From Agromyces intestinalis (lineage in GTDB: Bacteria > Actinomycetota > Actinomycetes > Actinomycetales > Microbacteriaceae), in the NCBI RefSeq assembly GCF_008365295.1, contig NZ_CP043505.1, forward strand, positions 558,001 through 622,000: a stretch of 64,000 bases of DNA. Reading direction: 5' to 3'. The position numbers and the translations under genes were made by a program. Shown here piece after piece: positions 51,729 through 60,979 of the stretch. The notes below the pieces were generated by a model. That model made no database searches, was not told the DNA's origin, and saw only the letters and a program-made list of their open reading frames with translations. Numbering within the stretch: position 1 is the stretch's first letter; the number at the start of each line of letters is the position of its first letter.

Positions 51729-53168
51729 TCACCAGCTCACCGGCAGCGCCTTGCCCTCCTCGTATCCGGCGGCCGACTGGACGCCGACGAGCGCCCGCTC
51801 GCGGAACTCGGCGAGGGTGCGCGCGCCCGCATACGTGAACGAGCTGCGCACGCCCGAGGTGATCATGTCGAGCAGGTCCTCGATCGACGGGCGCAGCGGG
51901 TCGAGGTAGATCGACGACGACGAGATCCCCTCGGCGAACAGCTCGCGGCGAGCGAGCTCGTAGGCGCTCAGTCGGTCGAACCGCTCGCGCACTGCCTTGG
52001 TCGAGGCCATGCCCCAGCTCTCCTTGAACAGACGGCCGGATGCATCGGAGCGCAGTGTCCCCGGAGCCTCGATGGTGCCCGCGAACCAGGACCCGATCAT
52101 GACCGCGTCGGCGCCGGCCGCCAGCGCGAGCGCCACGTCACGGGGATACCGCACGCCGCCGTCGGCCCAGACCCTGGCACCGAGCTCGCGCGCGGTGTCG
52201 GCGGTCTCGAGCACGGCCGAGAACTGCGGCCGGCCGACCGCCGTCATCATGCGCGTCGTGCACATCGCACCCGGCCCGACGCCGACCTTGAGGATGTCGG
52301 CGCCCGCTTCGACGAGGTCGCGCACGCCGTCGGCGGTGACGATGTTGCCCGCCGCGATCGGCAGGCCGAGGTCGAGGTCGGCGACCGCCGCGATCGCCCG
52401 GAGCATGCCGTCCTGGTGGCCGTGCGCGGTGTCGATCACGAGCAGGTCGACGCCCGCCTCGGCGAGCGCGCGCGCCTTCGCCGCCGGGTCGCCGTTGATG
52501 CCGATCGCTGCGGCGACCCGCAGCCGCCCTTGCGCATCGACGTTCGGCTCGTACACGGTGCCGCGCAGGGCGCTGCGCCGGCTCAGCGTGCCGACCACCC
52601 GGCCGTGCTCGAGCACGGGGGCGAACTCGAGGCCCGCGTCGGCCATGAGATCGAACGCACGGCGGGGGGATGCCACATCCTCGGCGTCGATCGAGGGCAT
52701 CGCCGAGTGCACGAGGTCGCCGAGCCGCGCGTCGGGCAGCGCGGTCGCCAGGCGCTCGGCCACGATGCATCCCACGTACTCGCCCGCCTCATCGCGCAGC
52801 ACGATGCCGTGCCCGGCGACGGGCGGCAGAGCGACGAGCGCGTCGGCTGCGGTGGCGTCGGGCGAGAACTCGAAAGGCGTGTCGAACCGGGGCGACTGCG
52901 CCTTGACCCAGCGGATCGCGTCGGCGAGGTCCTGCAGGTGCAGGTCTTGAGGCAGCACGCCGATGCCGCCGCGTCGGGCGAGCGAGGCGGCCAGTCGCGG
53001 ACCGGTGACCGAGTTCATATTCGCCGACACGATCGGGATGCTCGCACCCGACCCGTCGCTCGTAGCGAGCGAGACGTCGAGGCGGCTCGTCACGGCCGAT
53101 CGGCTCGGCACCAGGAACACGTCGGAGTAGGTGAGGTCGTGCGACGGGGAGGTGCGATAGAACTCCAT
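51729..53168 (-). CDS. guaB1: GuaB1-family IMP dehydrogenase-related protein (probable GMP reductase)
   Basis: A 479-aa TIM-barrel protein with an inserted CBS pair (about 95-220). The phosphate loop and catalytic cysteine segment VGVGPGAMCTTRMMT near residue 300, GIAN-type phosphate region GADAVMIGSWFAGTIEAPG and FKESWGMASTKA are clear. GuaB1 proteins of Actinobacteria act as GMP reductases in purine salvage in work on Mycobacterium; substrate preference here is inferred. ATG at 53168 lies 6 nt after TAGCGT, so it is probably leaderless. It is divergent from kgd. Confidence 0.9.
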   Translation of the reverse strand: MEFYRTSPSHDLTYSDVFLVPSRSAVTSRLDVSLATSDGSGASIPIVSANMNSVTGPRLAASLARRGGIGVLPQDLHLQDLADAIRWVKAQSPRFDTPFEFSPDATAADALVALPPVAGHGIVLRDEAGEYVGCIVAERLATALPDARLGDLVHSAMPSIDAEDVASPRRAFDLMADAGLEFAPVLEHGRVVGTLSRRSALRGTVYEPNVDAQGRLRVAAAIGINGDPAAKARALAEAGVDLLVIDTAHGHQDGMLRAIAAVADLDLGLPIAAGNIVTADGVRDLVEAGADILKVGVGPGAMCTTRMMTAVGRPQFSAVLETADTARELGARVWADGGVRYPRDVALALAAGADAVMIGSWFAGTIEAPGTLRSDASGRLFKESWGMASTKAVRERFDRLSAYELARRELFAEGISSSSIYLDPLRPSIEDLLDMITSGVRSSFTYAGARTLAEFRERALVGVQSAAGYEEGKALPVSW

Positions 53169-53174
53169 GGCTCA

Positions 53175-53180
53175 ACGCTA
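53175..53180 (-). promoter_or_regulatory. -10 element for leaderless guaB1
   Basis: TAGCGT on the minus strand ends 6 nt before the ATG of guaB1. The remaining 150 bp to kgd contains a TAGGCT at about 53247-53252 on the plus strand, a possible kgd -10. Confidence 0.45.
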
Positions 53181-53324
53181 CCCGTGGCCCGCTCTCGACG
53201 GCCCCGGCAGCACGGTCGGCATGTCCCCCGCCGCTCCGACGGGGGTTTAGGCTGGTACGGGTGATCCGCGCGTTCGCATGCGCCGATCTGAAACGCAATC
53301 AACGGAGAGAGTGGGCGAACGGCT

Positions 53325-56300
53325 GTGTCGAGCCAACTGACGGGAACCGGTGCCGACGAGACCTCGTCGGCCGAGTTCGGAGCCAACGAATGGCTCGTCG
53401 ACGAGATGTACCAGAAGTACCTCGTCGACCGCGATTCCGTCGACCGTACGTGGTGGCCCGTGCTCGAGCAGTACCGCCTGACGCGCGAGGCCCAAGCCGC
53501 GCAGCCCGCCGCCGAGTCCGGCTCCGAGGCATCCGCCCAGCCGGCTGCCGGCACTGCATCCGAGGCGGCCCCCGCTCCCGAGGCTCCTGCTCCTGCCGCC
53601 GAGGCCCCCGCAGCCCCGTCGGCCGCGCCGGTCACGCCCCCGGCCGCGCCCATCACCGCCCCCGCACCGGTCATCGGCCAGGCTCGCGAGGCACGCACCA
53701 CATCGGTGGCGCCGCGCCCCGAGCCGGTTCCCGCCGACGTCCCGATCACCAGCCCGCAGCCCGTCGTCGCCGACACCGACGAGACGATCGACGAGGTCGT
53801 GCCGCTGCGAGGCCTGCCGAAGACGCTCGCTGCCAACATGGACGCCTCGCTCACCGTGCCGACCGCGACGAGCGTGCGCACCGTGCCGGCGAAGCTCATG
53901 ATCGACAACCGCATCGTGATCAACAACCACCTCCGCCGCACGCGCGGCGGCAAGGTGTCGTTCACGCACCTCATCGGGTGGGCGCTCATCCAGGCGCTGA
54001 AGGAGTTCCCGAGCCAGAACGTCTTCTACACCGAGGTCGACGGCAAGCCGAGTCTCGTGAAGCCCGCCCACATCGGCCTCGGCATCGCGATCGACATCCC
54101 GAAGCCCGACGGCTCGCGAGCGCTGCTCGTGCCGGCGATCAAGCGCGCCGAGACCATGACCTTCAACGAGTTCCTCGCGGCGTACGAAGACCTCGTCTCG
54201 CGGGCCCGCCAGAACAAGCTGAAGGCCGACGACTTCCAGGGCGCGACGATCTCGCTCACCAACCCGGGCGGCATCGGCACGGTGCACTCGGTGCCGCGCC
54301 TCATGAAGGGCCAGGGCTGCATCATCGGCGCCGGCGCACTCGAGTATCCGGCCGAGTTCCAGGGCGCGAGCGAGAAGACCCTCTCGAACCTCGCGATCGG
54401 CAAGACGATCACCCTCACCTCGACGTACGACCACCGCGTCATCCAGGGCGCCGGGTCGGGCGAGTTCCTGAAGAAGGTGCACGAGCTGCTCATCGGCGAG
54501 CGCCGCTTCTACGAGGACATCTTCGCCGCACTGCGGCTGCCGTACGAGCCGATCCGCTGGGCGCCCGACATCTCGGTCGACATCGCCAGCGCCATCGACA
54601 AGACCGCGCGCGTGCAGGAGCTCATCAATGCGTTCCGCGTCCGCGGCCACATGATGGCCGACACCGACCCCCTCGAGTACGTGCAGCGCTCGCACCCCGA
54701 CCTCGACATCGCGAGCCACGGTCTCACCTTCTGGGACCTCGACCGCGAGTTCGTCACGGGCGGCTTCGGCTCGACCCGCACGGCGAAGCTCCGCGACATC
54801 CTGGGCGTCCTGCGCGATTCGTACTGCCGCACCATCGGCATCGAGTACATGCACATCCAAGACCCCGTGCAGCGCAAGTGGATCCAAGAGCAGATCGAGC
54901 GCCCGTACGAGAAGCCCACCCACGACGAGCAGATGCGCATCCTCGGCAAGCTCAACGAGGCCGAGGCGTTCGAGACCTTCCTGCAGACGAAGTACGTCGG
55001 CCAGAAGCGGTTCAGCCTCGAGGGCGGCGAATCGATGATCGCGCTGCTCGACGAGGTGCTGCAGGGTGCGGCCAAGGCCGGCCTCGACGAGGTCGCGATC
55101 GGCATGGCGCACCGCGGCCGCCTCAACGTGCTCACCAACATCGCCGGCAAGACCTACGGTCAGGTGTTCCGCGAGTTCGAGGGCACCGCGAGCGCGCACG
55201 GCTCGGGTGACGTGAAGTACCACCTCGGCACCCAGGGCACCTTCACCGCCGACGATGGCCAGCAGGTGCCGGTCTCGCTCGCGGCCAACCCCTCGCACCT
55301 CGAGGCGGTCGACGGCGTGCTCGAGGGGATCGTGCGCGCCAAACAGGACCGCAAGCCCATCGGCTCGTTCTCGATCCTGCCGATCCTCGTGCACGGCGAC
55401 GCGGCGATGGCCGGTCAGGGCGTGGTCGTCGAGACCATGCAGATGTCGCAGCTGCGCGGCTACCGCACCGGCGGCACGATCCACCTCGTCGTCAACAACC
55501 AGGTCGGCTTCACGACCGTGCCCGGTGACGCCCGCTCGTCGATCTACTCGACCGACGTGGCCAAGACGATCCAGGCGCCGATCTTCCACGTGAACGGCGA
55601 CGACCCCGAGGCGGTCGTGCGAGTGGCCGAGCTGGCCTTCCGCTACCGCCAGGAGTTCAAGCGCGACGTCGTCGTCGACCTCGTCTGCTACCGCCGTCGC
55701 GGCCACAACGAGGGCGACGACCCGTCGATGACGCAGCCGCTGATGTACAACCTCATCGAGGCCAAGCGCAGCGTCCGCAAGCTGTACACCGAGGCCCTCG
55801 TCGGCCGCGGCGACATCACCGAAGCCGAGTACGAAGAATCGCACCGCGACTTCCAAGACCGCCTCGAGCGCGCCTTCGCCGAGACCCATGCGGTGCAGAC
55901 CGGCGCGATCAACGTGATCGGCGCGACCGAGACCGACCAGAGCCCCGAGCCCGCGACCGGCGATCTGGCCACGACCGGCGTTTCGATCGAGGTCGTTCAC
56001 GCCATCGGCGACGCGTTCGCGAACAAGCCCGCCGGCTTCACCGTGCACCCGAAGATCCAGCAGCTGCTGACGAAGCGCCAGGACATGAGCCGCAACGGCA
56101 AGATCGACTGGGGCTTCGGCGAGCTGCTCGCCCTCGGATCCCTGTTGGTCGAGGGCACCCCGGTGCGGTTCGCCGGGCAGGACGCCCGGCGCGGCACCTT
56201 CGTGCAGCGCCACGCGGTGCTGCACGACCGCGTGAACGGGCAGGAGTGGCTGCCGCTGCAGAACCTCTCCGAGAACCAGGCCCGGTTCTGGATCTACGAC

Positions 56301-57122
56301 TCGCTGCTCAGCGAGTACGCGGCCATGGGCTTCGAGTACGGCTACTCGGTCGAGCGCGCAGACGCCCTGGTGCTGTGGGAGGCGCAGTTCGGCGACTTCG
56401 GCAACGGCGCGCAGACCATCATCGATGAATTCGTGTCGTCGGCCGAGCAGAAGTGGGGTCAGCGTTCGAGCGTCGTGCTGCTGCTTCCCCACGGCTATGA
56501 GGGGCAGGGCCCCGACCACTCGTCGGCCCGCATCGAGCGCTACCTGCAGTTGTGCGCCGAGAACAACATGACCGTCGCCCGCCCTTCGACGCCGGCGTCG
56601 TACTTCCACCTGCTGCGCCGTCAGGCGTACGTGCGGCCGCGCCGCCCGCTCGTGGTCTTCACGCCGAAGGCGATGCTGCGCCTGCGCGGTGCGACGAGCG
56701 AGGTCGCCGACTTCACGCAGGGCCGGTTCGAGCCCGTCATCGACGACGCCCGCATCACCGACAAGTCGGCGGTCAAGCGCGCGCTGTTCATGTCGGGCAA
56801 GGTCTACTACGACCTGCTCGCCGAGCTCGAGAAGCATCCGAACCCCGAGATCGCGCTCATCCGCATCGAACAGCTCTATCCGCTGCCCGCAGCCGAGCTG
56901 AAGGCGATCGCCGACTCGTACGAGAACGCCGAGTTGACCTGGGTGCAGGACGAACCCGAGAACCAGGGCGCCTGGCCGTACTTCATCTTCGAGACGAACA
57001 AGCTCGGGCCGCGCCCGGTCTCGGTCGTCTCGCGCCCCGCGGCGGCGTCGCCGGCGACGGGTTCGGCCAAGCGTCACGCGGTCGAACAGGCCGACATCAT
57101 CCAGCGCGCGCTCACCCTGTAG
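53325..57122 (+). CDS. kgd: Multifunctional 2-oxoglutarate dehydrogenase E1/E2 (Kgd/OdhA type)
   Basis: A 1265-aa TCA-cycle enzyme fusing an E2 succinyltransferase-like domain with a thiamine-diphosphate E1. Residues 1-40 carry the FGANEWLVDEMYQKYLVD motif; a Pro/Ala/Glu linker spans about 50-150; the E2 catalytic domain follows with TLTSTYDHRVIQGAGSGEF near 367; then the E1 with HRGRLNVLTNIAGK near 596 and VHGDAAMAGQGVV near 690. There is no lipoyl domain, as in other actinobacterial Kgd proteins, which use lipoyl groups of another E2. Start is GTG at 53325; the ribosome site is weak. Phosphorylation by PknG and GarA/OdhI inhibition are known for the family but no partner is in the window. 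Confidence 0.96.
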   Translation: MSSQLTGTGADETSSAEFGANEWLVDEMYQKYLVDRDSVDRTWWPVLEQYRLTREAQAAQPAAESGSEASAQPAAGTASEAAPAPEAPAPAAEAPAAPSAAPVTPPAAPITAPAPVIGQAREARTTSVAPRPEPVPADVPITSPQPVVADTDETIDEVVPLRGLPKTLAANMDASLTVPTATSVRTVPAKLMIDNRIVINNHLRRTRGGKVSFTHLIGWALIQALKEFPSQNVFYTEVDGKPSLVKPAHIGLGIAIDIPKPDGSRALLVPAIKRAETMTFNEFLAAYEDLVSRARQNKLKADDFQGATISLTNPGGIGTVHSVPRLMKGQGCIIGAGALEYPAEFQGASEKTLSNLAIGKTITLTSTYDHRVIQGAGSGEFLKKVHELLIGERRFYEDIFAALRLPYEPIRWAPDISVDIASAIDKTARVQELINAFRVRGHMMADTDPLEYVQRSHPDLDIASHGLTFWDLDREFVTGGFGSTRTAKLRDILGVLRDSYCRTIGIEYMHIQDPVQRKWIQEQIERPYEKPTHDEQMRILGKLNEAEAFETFLQTKYVGQKRFSLEGGESMIALLDEVLQGAAKAGLDEVAIGMAHRGRLNVLTNIAGKTYGQVFREFEGTASAHGSGDVKYHLGTQGTFTADDGQQVPVSLAANPSHLEAVDGVLEGIVRAKQDRKPIGSFSILPILVHGDAAMAGQGVVVETMQMSQLRGYRTGGTIHLVVNNQVGFTTVPGDARSSIYSTDVAKTIQAPIFHVNGDDPEAVVRVAELAFRYRQEFKRDVVVDLVCYRRRGHNEGDDPSMTQPLMYNLIEAKRSVRKLYTEALVGRGDITEAEYEESHRDFQDRLERAFAETHAVQTGAINVIGATETDQSPEPATGDLATTGVSIEVVHAIGDAFANKPAGFTVHPKIQQLLTKRQDMSRNGKIDWGFGELLALGSLLVEGTPVRFAGQDARRGTFVQRHAVLHDRVNGQEWLPLQNLSENQARFWIYDSLLSEYAAMGFEYGYSVERADALVLWEAQFGDFGNGAQTIIDEFVSSAEQKWGQRSSVVLLLPHGYEGQGPDHSSARIERYLQLCAENNMTVARPSTPASYFHLLRRQAYVRPRRPLVVFTPKAMLRLRGATSEVADFTQGRFEPVIDDARITDKSAVKRALFMSGKVYYDLLAELEKHPNPEIALIRIEQLYPLPAAELKAIADSYENAELTWVQDEPENQGAWPYFIFETNKLGPRPVSVVSRPAAASPATGSAKRHAVEQADIIQRALTL

Positions 57123-57205
57123 TCGGTCGCGCGCAGGAGTCGGTCGCGCGCAGGAGTCGGTCGCGCGCAGGAGTCGGTCGCGCGCTGGAGTCGGTCGCGC
57201 GCTGA
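57121..57205. repeat. Five 17-bp tandem repeats after kgd
   Basis: AGTCGGTCGCGCGCAGG is repeated five times with copies 4 and 5 ending TGG or TGA. The first two bases belong to the kgd stop codon, and the last base touches the following hairpin. The array contains GGTCGCGCGCTGG, also found after tetR at 1888-1900. Confidence 0.9.
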
Positions 57206-57248
57206 ACGCCACGAGCGGATGCCCCGCGGGGCATCCGCTCGTGGCGTT
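57205..57248. terminator. Long hairpin after the repeats (CGGATGCC family)
   Basis: Arms AACGCCACGAGCGGATGCCCC (57205-57225) and its exact complement (57228-57248) give a 21-bp stem with a 2-bp centre, followed by TTTC. It ends kgd and, from the other side, could end rsrA transcription. Confidence 0.8.
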
Positions 57249-57391
57249 TCTCACGACCGACGGCAGCAGATCGGCGGCGCACAGCGCCGAACCCACGACT
57301 GGTCGGGGAGCGCCGACGCGAAGCGGCGGCGCGTTTCGAGACCTGTGACGGCCCGCGATCGCGACCGCCGGCTCAGCTGCGCCCGTCGGCC

Positions 57392-57649
57392 TCAGTCGAC
57401 GACGAGCGTGCCGTGCGCCTGCACCTCGCGGATGCGCGAGAGCACGGCGGTGCGCAGCTCGCCCGGCGCGCTCTCGCGGCAGGCCCGCTGCACGACCTCG
57501 GTGATCGTGAGCCCGACCTTCAGCTCCGCCGAGCACTCGGGGCAGTTGGCCATGTGCTCGCGGATGTCTGCCGCATCCTCACGGCGCAGCTCGTTGTGCA
57601 GGTACTCCTCGAGTTCCTGCCGGGCCTTCTCGCAGCCGCAATCGGTCAT
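57392..57649 (-). CDS. rsrA: Zinc-containing anti-sigma factor of the RsrA/RshA type
   Basis: An 85-aa anti-sigma factor that holds SigR and lets go on disulfide stress. The ZAS motif is H32-x3-C36-x2-C39 ([13 protein letters not shown]) with upstream C4 and C6; relative to RsrA (C11, H37, C41, C44) the fit is C6, H32, C36, C39. A helical C-terminus ends TLVVD. The ATG at 57649 overlaps the sigma gene stop (ATGA). The gap to the preceding hairpin (143 bp) shows nothing else I recognise. Confidence 0.92.
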   Translation of the reverse strand: MTDCGCEKARQELEEYLHNELRREDAADIREHMANCPECSAELKVGLTITEVVQRACRESAPGELRTAVLSRIREVQAHGTLVVD

Positions 57650-58356
57650 TTCCTGCTCCTGGTGGGTTTGGGCGCCGTGTCGTAGCCCTGGGTACTGGCG
57701 TAGTCGGCGAGGGACTCGCGAAGCAGCCGGCGGCCACGGTGCAGCCGGCTCATCACGGTTCCGATGGGGGTGTGCATCATGTCGGCGATCTCTTGATACG
57801 AGAAGCCCTCGACGTCGGCGAAGTAGACCGCGAGGCGGAAATCCTCGGGGAGCGCCTGCAGCGCGTCCTTGACGGCGCTGTCGGGGAGGTGGTCGATCGC
57901 CTCGGCCTCGGCCGATCGGCTCGAACTCGACGTCGTCGACTCGGCGCCGCCGAGCTGCCAGTCTTCGAGGTCGTCGATCGTGCCCTGGTAGGGTTCCCGC
58001 TGCTTCTTGCGGTACGAGTTGATGAAGGTGTTGGTGAGGATGCGGTACAACCACGCCTTGAGGTTCGTGCCCTGCGTGAACTGGCCGAAGGCCGCGTAGG
58101 CCTTCACGAAGGTCTCTTGCACGAGGTCTTGCGCGTCGGCGGGGTTCTTCGTCATGCGCAGGGCGGCACCGTACAGCTGGTCGAGGAACGGCAGCGCCTG
58201 TTCCTCGAAGAGCTCCCCCAGCGGACGTTCGGTTTCCGGTGCCGCTGCACCGGTCTCGTCGGCAGTCATCACCGGCCATCCTAGGACCTCGACCGCCGCG
58301 CCGAGGTCGACGGCAGGGGCCGTCGGGCGCTCTATCACCACCGAGGTCACACGCAC
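57646..58356 (-). CDS. sigR: Thiol-oxidative-stress sigma factor (SigR/SigH type)
   Basis: ECF sigma factor of 236 aa controlling thiol and redox genes in Actinobacteria. Region 2 is [29 protein letters not shown] with [27 protein letters not shown]; region 4 is [42 protein letters not shown]. Both are nearly the same as Mycobacterium SigH/Streptomyces SigR. The GTG at 58356 has AAAGGAG before it and gives a 29-residue N-terminal extension over the ATG at 58269. In Streptomyces an extended, unstable SigR is made from the SigR-dependent promoter; the same may hold here. It overlaps rsrA by 4 nt. Confidence 0.95.
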   Translation of the reverse strand: MRVTSVVIERPTAPAVDLGAAVEVLGWPVMTADETGAAAPETERPLGELFEEQALPFLDQLYGAALRMTKNPADAQDLVQETFVKAYAAFGQFTQGTNLKAWLYRILTNTFINSYRKKQREPYQGTIDDLEDWQLGGAESTTSSSSRSAEAEAIDHLPDSAVKDALQALPEDFRLAVYFADVEGFSYQEIADMMHTPIGTVMSRLHRGRRLLRESLADYASTQGYDTAPKPTRSRK

Positions 58357-58389
58357 CAGCTCCTTTCCGCCGTCGGCACTACTGTTGGT

Positions 58390-58415
58390 AACCGATGCAG
58401 ATTTCCCCGTATTCC
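58390..58415 (-). promoter_or_regulatory. SigR-type promoter GGAAT-N18-GTT for sigR-rsrA
   Basis: On the minus strand GGAAT (58411-58415) and GTT (58390-58392) are separated by exactly 18 bp, the SigR/SigH consensus. The start would lie near 58383, about 26 nt before the sigR GTG. The promoter lies inside the first seven codons of aroA. This predicts positive autoregulation by SigR. Confidence 0.75.
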
Positions 58416-59762
58416 GAGCCCGAGTTCGACCCGTACGGCGACCGCCAGACCGAGCCGGACGGCGGATGGCTCGCGCCCACCGCCGCCCGCCCGCTCGGCG
58501 CCGTCCTGGCGTTGCCGGGCTCGAAGTCGCTCACCAACCGCGAGCTCGTGCTGGCCGCCCTCGCCGATGGCCCGTCGACGCTGCGCGCACCGCTGTTCTC
58601 GCGCGACAGCGAGCTGATGATCGAGGGGCTCCGCGCGCTGGGCACCACGATCGAGCAGATACCCGGGCAGGGCGACTTCGGCGGCGACCTGCGAGTGACG
58701 CCGGCCGACGAGCTCACCGGGTCGACGACGATCGACTGCGGGCTCGCCGGCACCGTGATGCGGTTCCTACCGCCCGTCGCAGCGCTCGCGCTCGGCCCGA
58801 CCACGTTCGACGGCGACGAGTACGCCAGGAAACGCCCGATGGCGGGCGTCGTTCGCGGGCTGCAGGCGCTGGGCGTCGACCTCGACGACGACGGGCGCGG
58901 CACGCTGCCGTTCACCGTGCACGGCACCGGTCGAGTCGGCGGCGGGACGCTCGAGATCGACGCGTCGGCGTCGAGCCAGTTCGTGTCGGCGCTGCTGCTG
59001 TCGGCGCCCCGGTTCGAGCGGGGACTCGACCTGCGGCACATCGGCGAGCGGGTTCCCAGCATGCCGCACATCGAGATGACGATCGCCTCGCTCGCCGCGC
59101 GCGGGGTCGAGGTCGCCTCGCCCGAACCGGGCCGATGGGTCGTCGAGCCTGGTCCGATCGCCGCGGTCGACCTCGACATCGAACCCGATCTGTCGAACGC
59201 GGCGCCGTTCCTCGTCGCGGCGATCGTCGCCGGCGGCTCGGTCACGATCACCGGCTGGCCGGCCGACACCACGCAGGTCGGCGCGCAGCTGATCGACCTG
59301 CTGCCCCGGTTCGGCGCGACCGTGACACGCGACGGCGACCGTCTCACCGTGCACGCGCCCCGGCGCCCGGCCGACGGCGGTCGCGGCATCCGCGGTGTCG
59401 ATCTCGACCTATCGGAGGCGGGCGAGCTCGCACCCAACCTGGTGGCGCTGGCCGCTCTCGCCGACGAACCGTCGACCATCATCGGCATCGGCCACATCCG
59501 CCACCACGAGACCGACCGCATCGCAGCCCTCGCGACCGAGCTGAACGGGCTCGGCGGCCGGGTGACCGAACTCGATGACGGCCTTCGCATCGAGCCGGCG
59601 CCCCTGCACGGCGGTCCGTGGCGCGCCTACGCCGACCACCGCATGGCGACGTCGGGCGCGATCATCGGACTCGGCGTGTCCGATGTCGTGATCGACGACA
59701 TCGGCAGCACGTCGAAGACGCTGCCGCAGTTCACCGAGTTGTGGGGCAAGCTGCTGGCATGA
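58395..59762 (+). CDS. aroA: 3-Phosphoshikimate 1-carboxyvinyltransferase (EPSP synthase)
   Basis: Sixth step of the shikimate pathway: shikimate-3-phosphate plus phosphoenolpyruvate. Length is 455 aa. PEP-binding lysine K44 in [61 protein letters not shown] (catalytic Asp); [16 protein letters not shown]. The usual LGNAGT is here GLAGT, and the SQFLTAL is SQFVSAL. The ATG at 58395 lacks a ribosome site and may be near-leaderless, downstream of TACTGT at 58380-58385. It overlaps rsgA (ATGA). Confidence 0.95.
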   Translation: MQISPYSEPEFDPYGDRQTEPDGGWLAPTAARPLGAVLALPGSKSLTNRELVLAALADGPSTLRAPLFSRDSELMIEGLRALGTTIEQIPGQGDFGGDLRVTPADELTGSTTIDCGLAGTVMRFLPPVAALALGPTTFDGDEYARKRPMAGVVRGLQALGVDLDDDGRGTLPFTVHGTGRVGGGTLEIDASASSQFVSALLLSAPRFERGLDLRHIGERVPSMPHIEMTIASLAARGVEVASPEPGRWVVEPGPIAAVDLDIEPDLSNAAPFLVAAIVAGGSVTITGWPADTTQVGAQLIDLLPRFGATVTRDGDRLTVHAPRRPADGGRGIRGVDLDLSEAGELAPNLVALAALADEPSTIIGIGHIRHHETDRIAALATELNGLGGRVTELDDGLRIEPAPLHGGPWRAYADHRMATSGAIIGLGVSDVVIDDIGSTSKTLPQFTELWGKLLA

Positions 59763-60832
59763 GCTGGTGGGACACGGGCGACGACGAAGACGACGACGAC
59801 GGCGGCTTCGGGTACGACGAGTCCGACATCCGCGTGCGCCCGAACCCCCGCGGCAGCCGGCCCCGCACCAAGGTACGCCCCGAGCACGCCGACGCGGTGA
59901 CCGGCACCGTGCTCGGCGTCGACCGCGGTCGGTACGCCGTACTGCTCGATGACGGGCTCGACACCGAGCGCGAGGTCACCGCGGCCCGCGCGCGCGAACT
60001 GCGCCGCAAATCGGTCGTGACGGGCGACCACGTCGACCTGGTCGGCGACACCACCGGTGAGGCGGGCACGCTCGCCCGCATCGTGCGCGTCGGCGAGCGC
60101 TCGACCCTGCTGCGGCGCAGCGCCGACGACACCGACGAGGTCGAGAGGGTCATCGTCGCCAACGCCGATCAGATGCTGATCGTGATCGCCGCGGCCGACC
60201 CCGAGCCGCGTATCCGGCTCGTCGACCGGTACCTGGTCGCCGCCTACGATGCCGGCATCGCACCGCTCATGTGCATCACGAAGACCGACCTCGCCGACCC
60301 GTCGGAGTTTCTCGAGAACTTCGCCGGACTCGACCTGCCCGTCTTCCTCAGCGCCCGCGACTACCTGCCCCTCGACGACATCACGGCCGAGCTCATCGGC
60401 CACCGCACCGTGTTCGTCGGGCACTCGGGCGTCGGCAAGTCGACCCTGGTGAACGCACTCGTGCCGAGCGCCCACCGCGCCATCGGACGCGTCAACGCGG
60501 TCACCGGTCGCGGTCGCCACACCTCGTCGTCGACCGTGTCGCTGCGCGTCGACGCCGCCGACGGTCACGGCTGGGTGATCGACACCCCCGGCGTGCGCTC
60601 GTTCGGGCTCGGGCACGTGAAGCCCGACAGCATCCTCGCCGCGTTCGCCGATTTGGCGGTCATCGCCGAGCGCTGCCCCCGCGGTTGCACGCACCTGCCC
60701 GACGCCCCCGACTGCGCCATCGTCGAGGCCGTGGACGCCGGTGAGCTCGGACCCATCGGCCGGGCCCGCCTCGACTCCCTGCAGCGCCTGCTGACCACCT
60801 TCGCGCCCGCCGCCGGCACCTCCCCCGCCTGA
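59759..60832 (+). CDS. rsgA: Small-ribosomal-subunit assembly GTPase RsgA
   Basis: Circularly permuted GTPase of 357 aa. An acidic N-terminus (DDEDDDDGG) precedes an OB fold (GTVLGVDRGRYAVLLDDG), then G4 TKTD, G1 GHSGVGKSTLVNAL near residue 222, G2 and G3 DTPGVRSFGL, and the C-terminal zinc knuckle CPRGCTHLPDAPDC. It matures the 30S subunit. The ATG at 59759 overlaps the aroA stop, the common aroA-rsgA actinobacterial pair. Confidence 0.95.
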   Translation: MSWWDTGDDEDDDDGGFGYDESDIRVRPNPRGSRPRTKVRPEHADAVTGTVLGVDRGRYAVLLDDGLDTEREVTAARARELRRKSVVTGDHVDLVGDTTGEAGTLARIVRVGERSTLLRRSADDTDEVERVIVANADQMLIVIAAADPEPRIRLVDRYLVAAYDAGIAPLMCITKTDLADPSEFLENFAGLDLPVFLSARDYLPLDDITAELIGHRTVFVGHSGVGKSTLVNALVPSAHRAIGRVNAVTGRGRHTSSSTVSLRVDAADGHGWVIDTPGVRSFGLGHVKPDSILAAFADLAVIAERCPRGCTHLPDAPDCAIVEAVDAGELGPIGRARLDSLQRLLTTFAPAAGTSPA

Positions 60833-60911
60833 CCCGACCCACCCCTGCTGTGCCTCGGGCTGTGCCTCAGCTGTGCCAGCCGCACCCGTGCGTGTGGACG
60901 CAATTCAGGTC

Positions 60912-60937
60912 CGCACCCGCCGTGTCGGGCGGGTGCG
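60912..60937 (+). terminator. Hairpin after rsgA
   Basis: Arms CGCACCCGCC and GGCGGGTGCG (10 bp, perfect) with a 6-nt loop; no T-run. Upstream, GCTGTGCCTC is repeated twice from 60847 on. Confidence 0.6.
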
Positions 60938-60966
60938 GGTGGTGCGGGGCGGGCCGGGGACGTGCT

Positions 60967-60972
60967 TAGCAT
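60967..60972 (+). promoter_or_regulatory. -10 element for the leaderless peroxiredoxin gene
   Basis: TAGCAT ends 7 nt before the ATG at 60980. An ATG at 60971, in frame, overlaps the -10, so 60980 is the better start. Confidence 0.45.
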
Positions 60973-60979
60973 GGGACGC

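Noticed and set aside
53247..57536. Very long minus-strand open frame antisense to kgd (over 1400 codons)
   Set aside because: Same artefact; kgd on the plus strand has full family motifs along its whole length.
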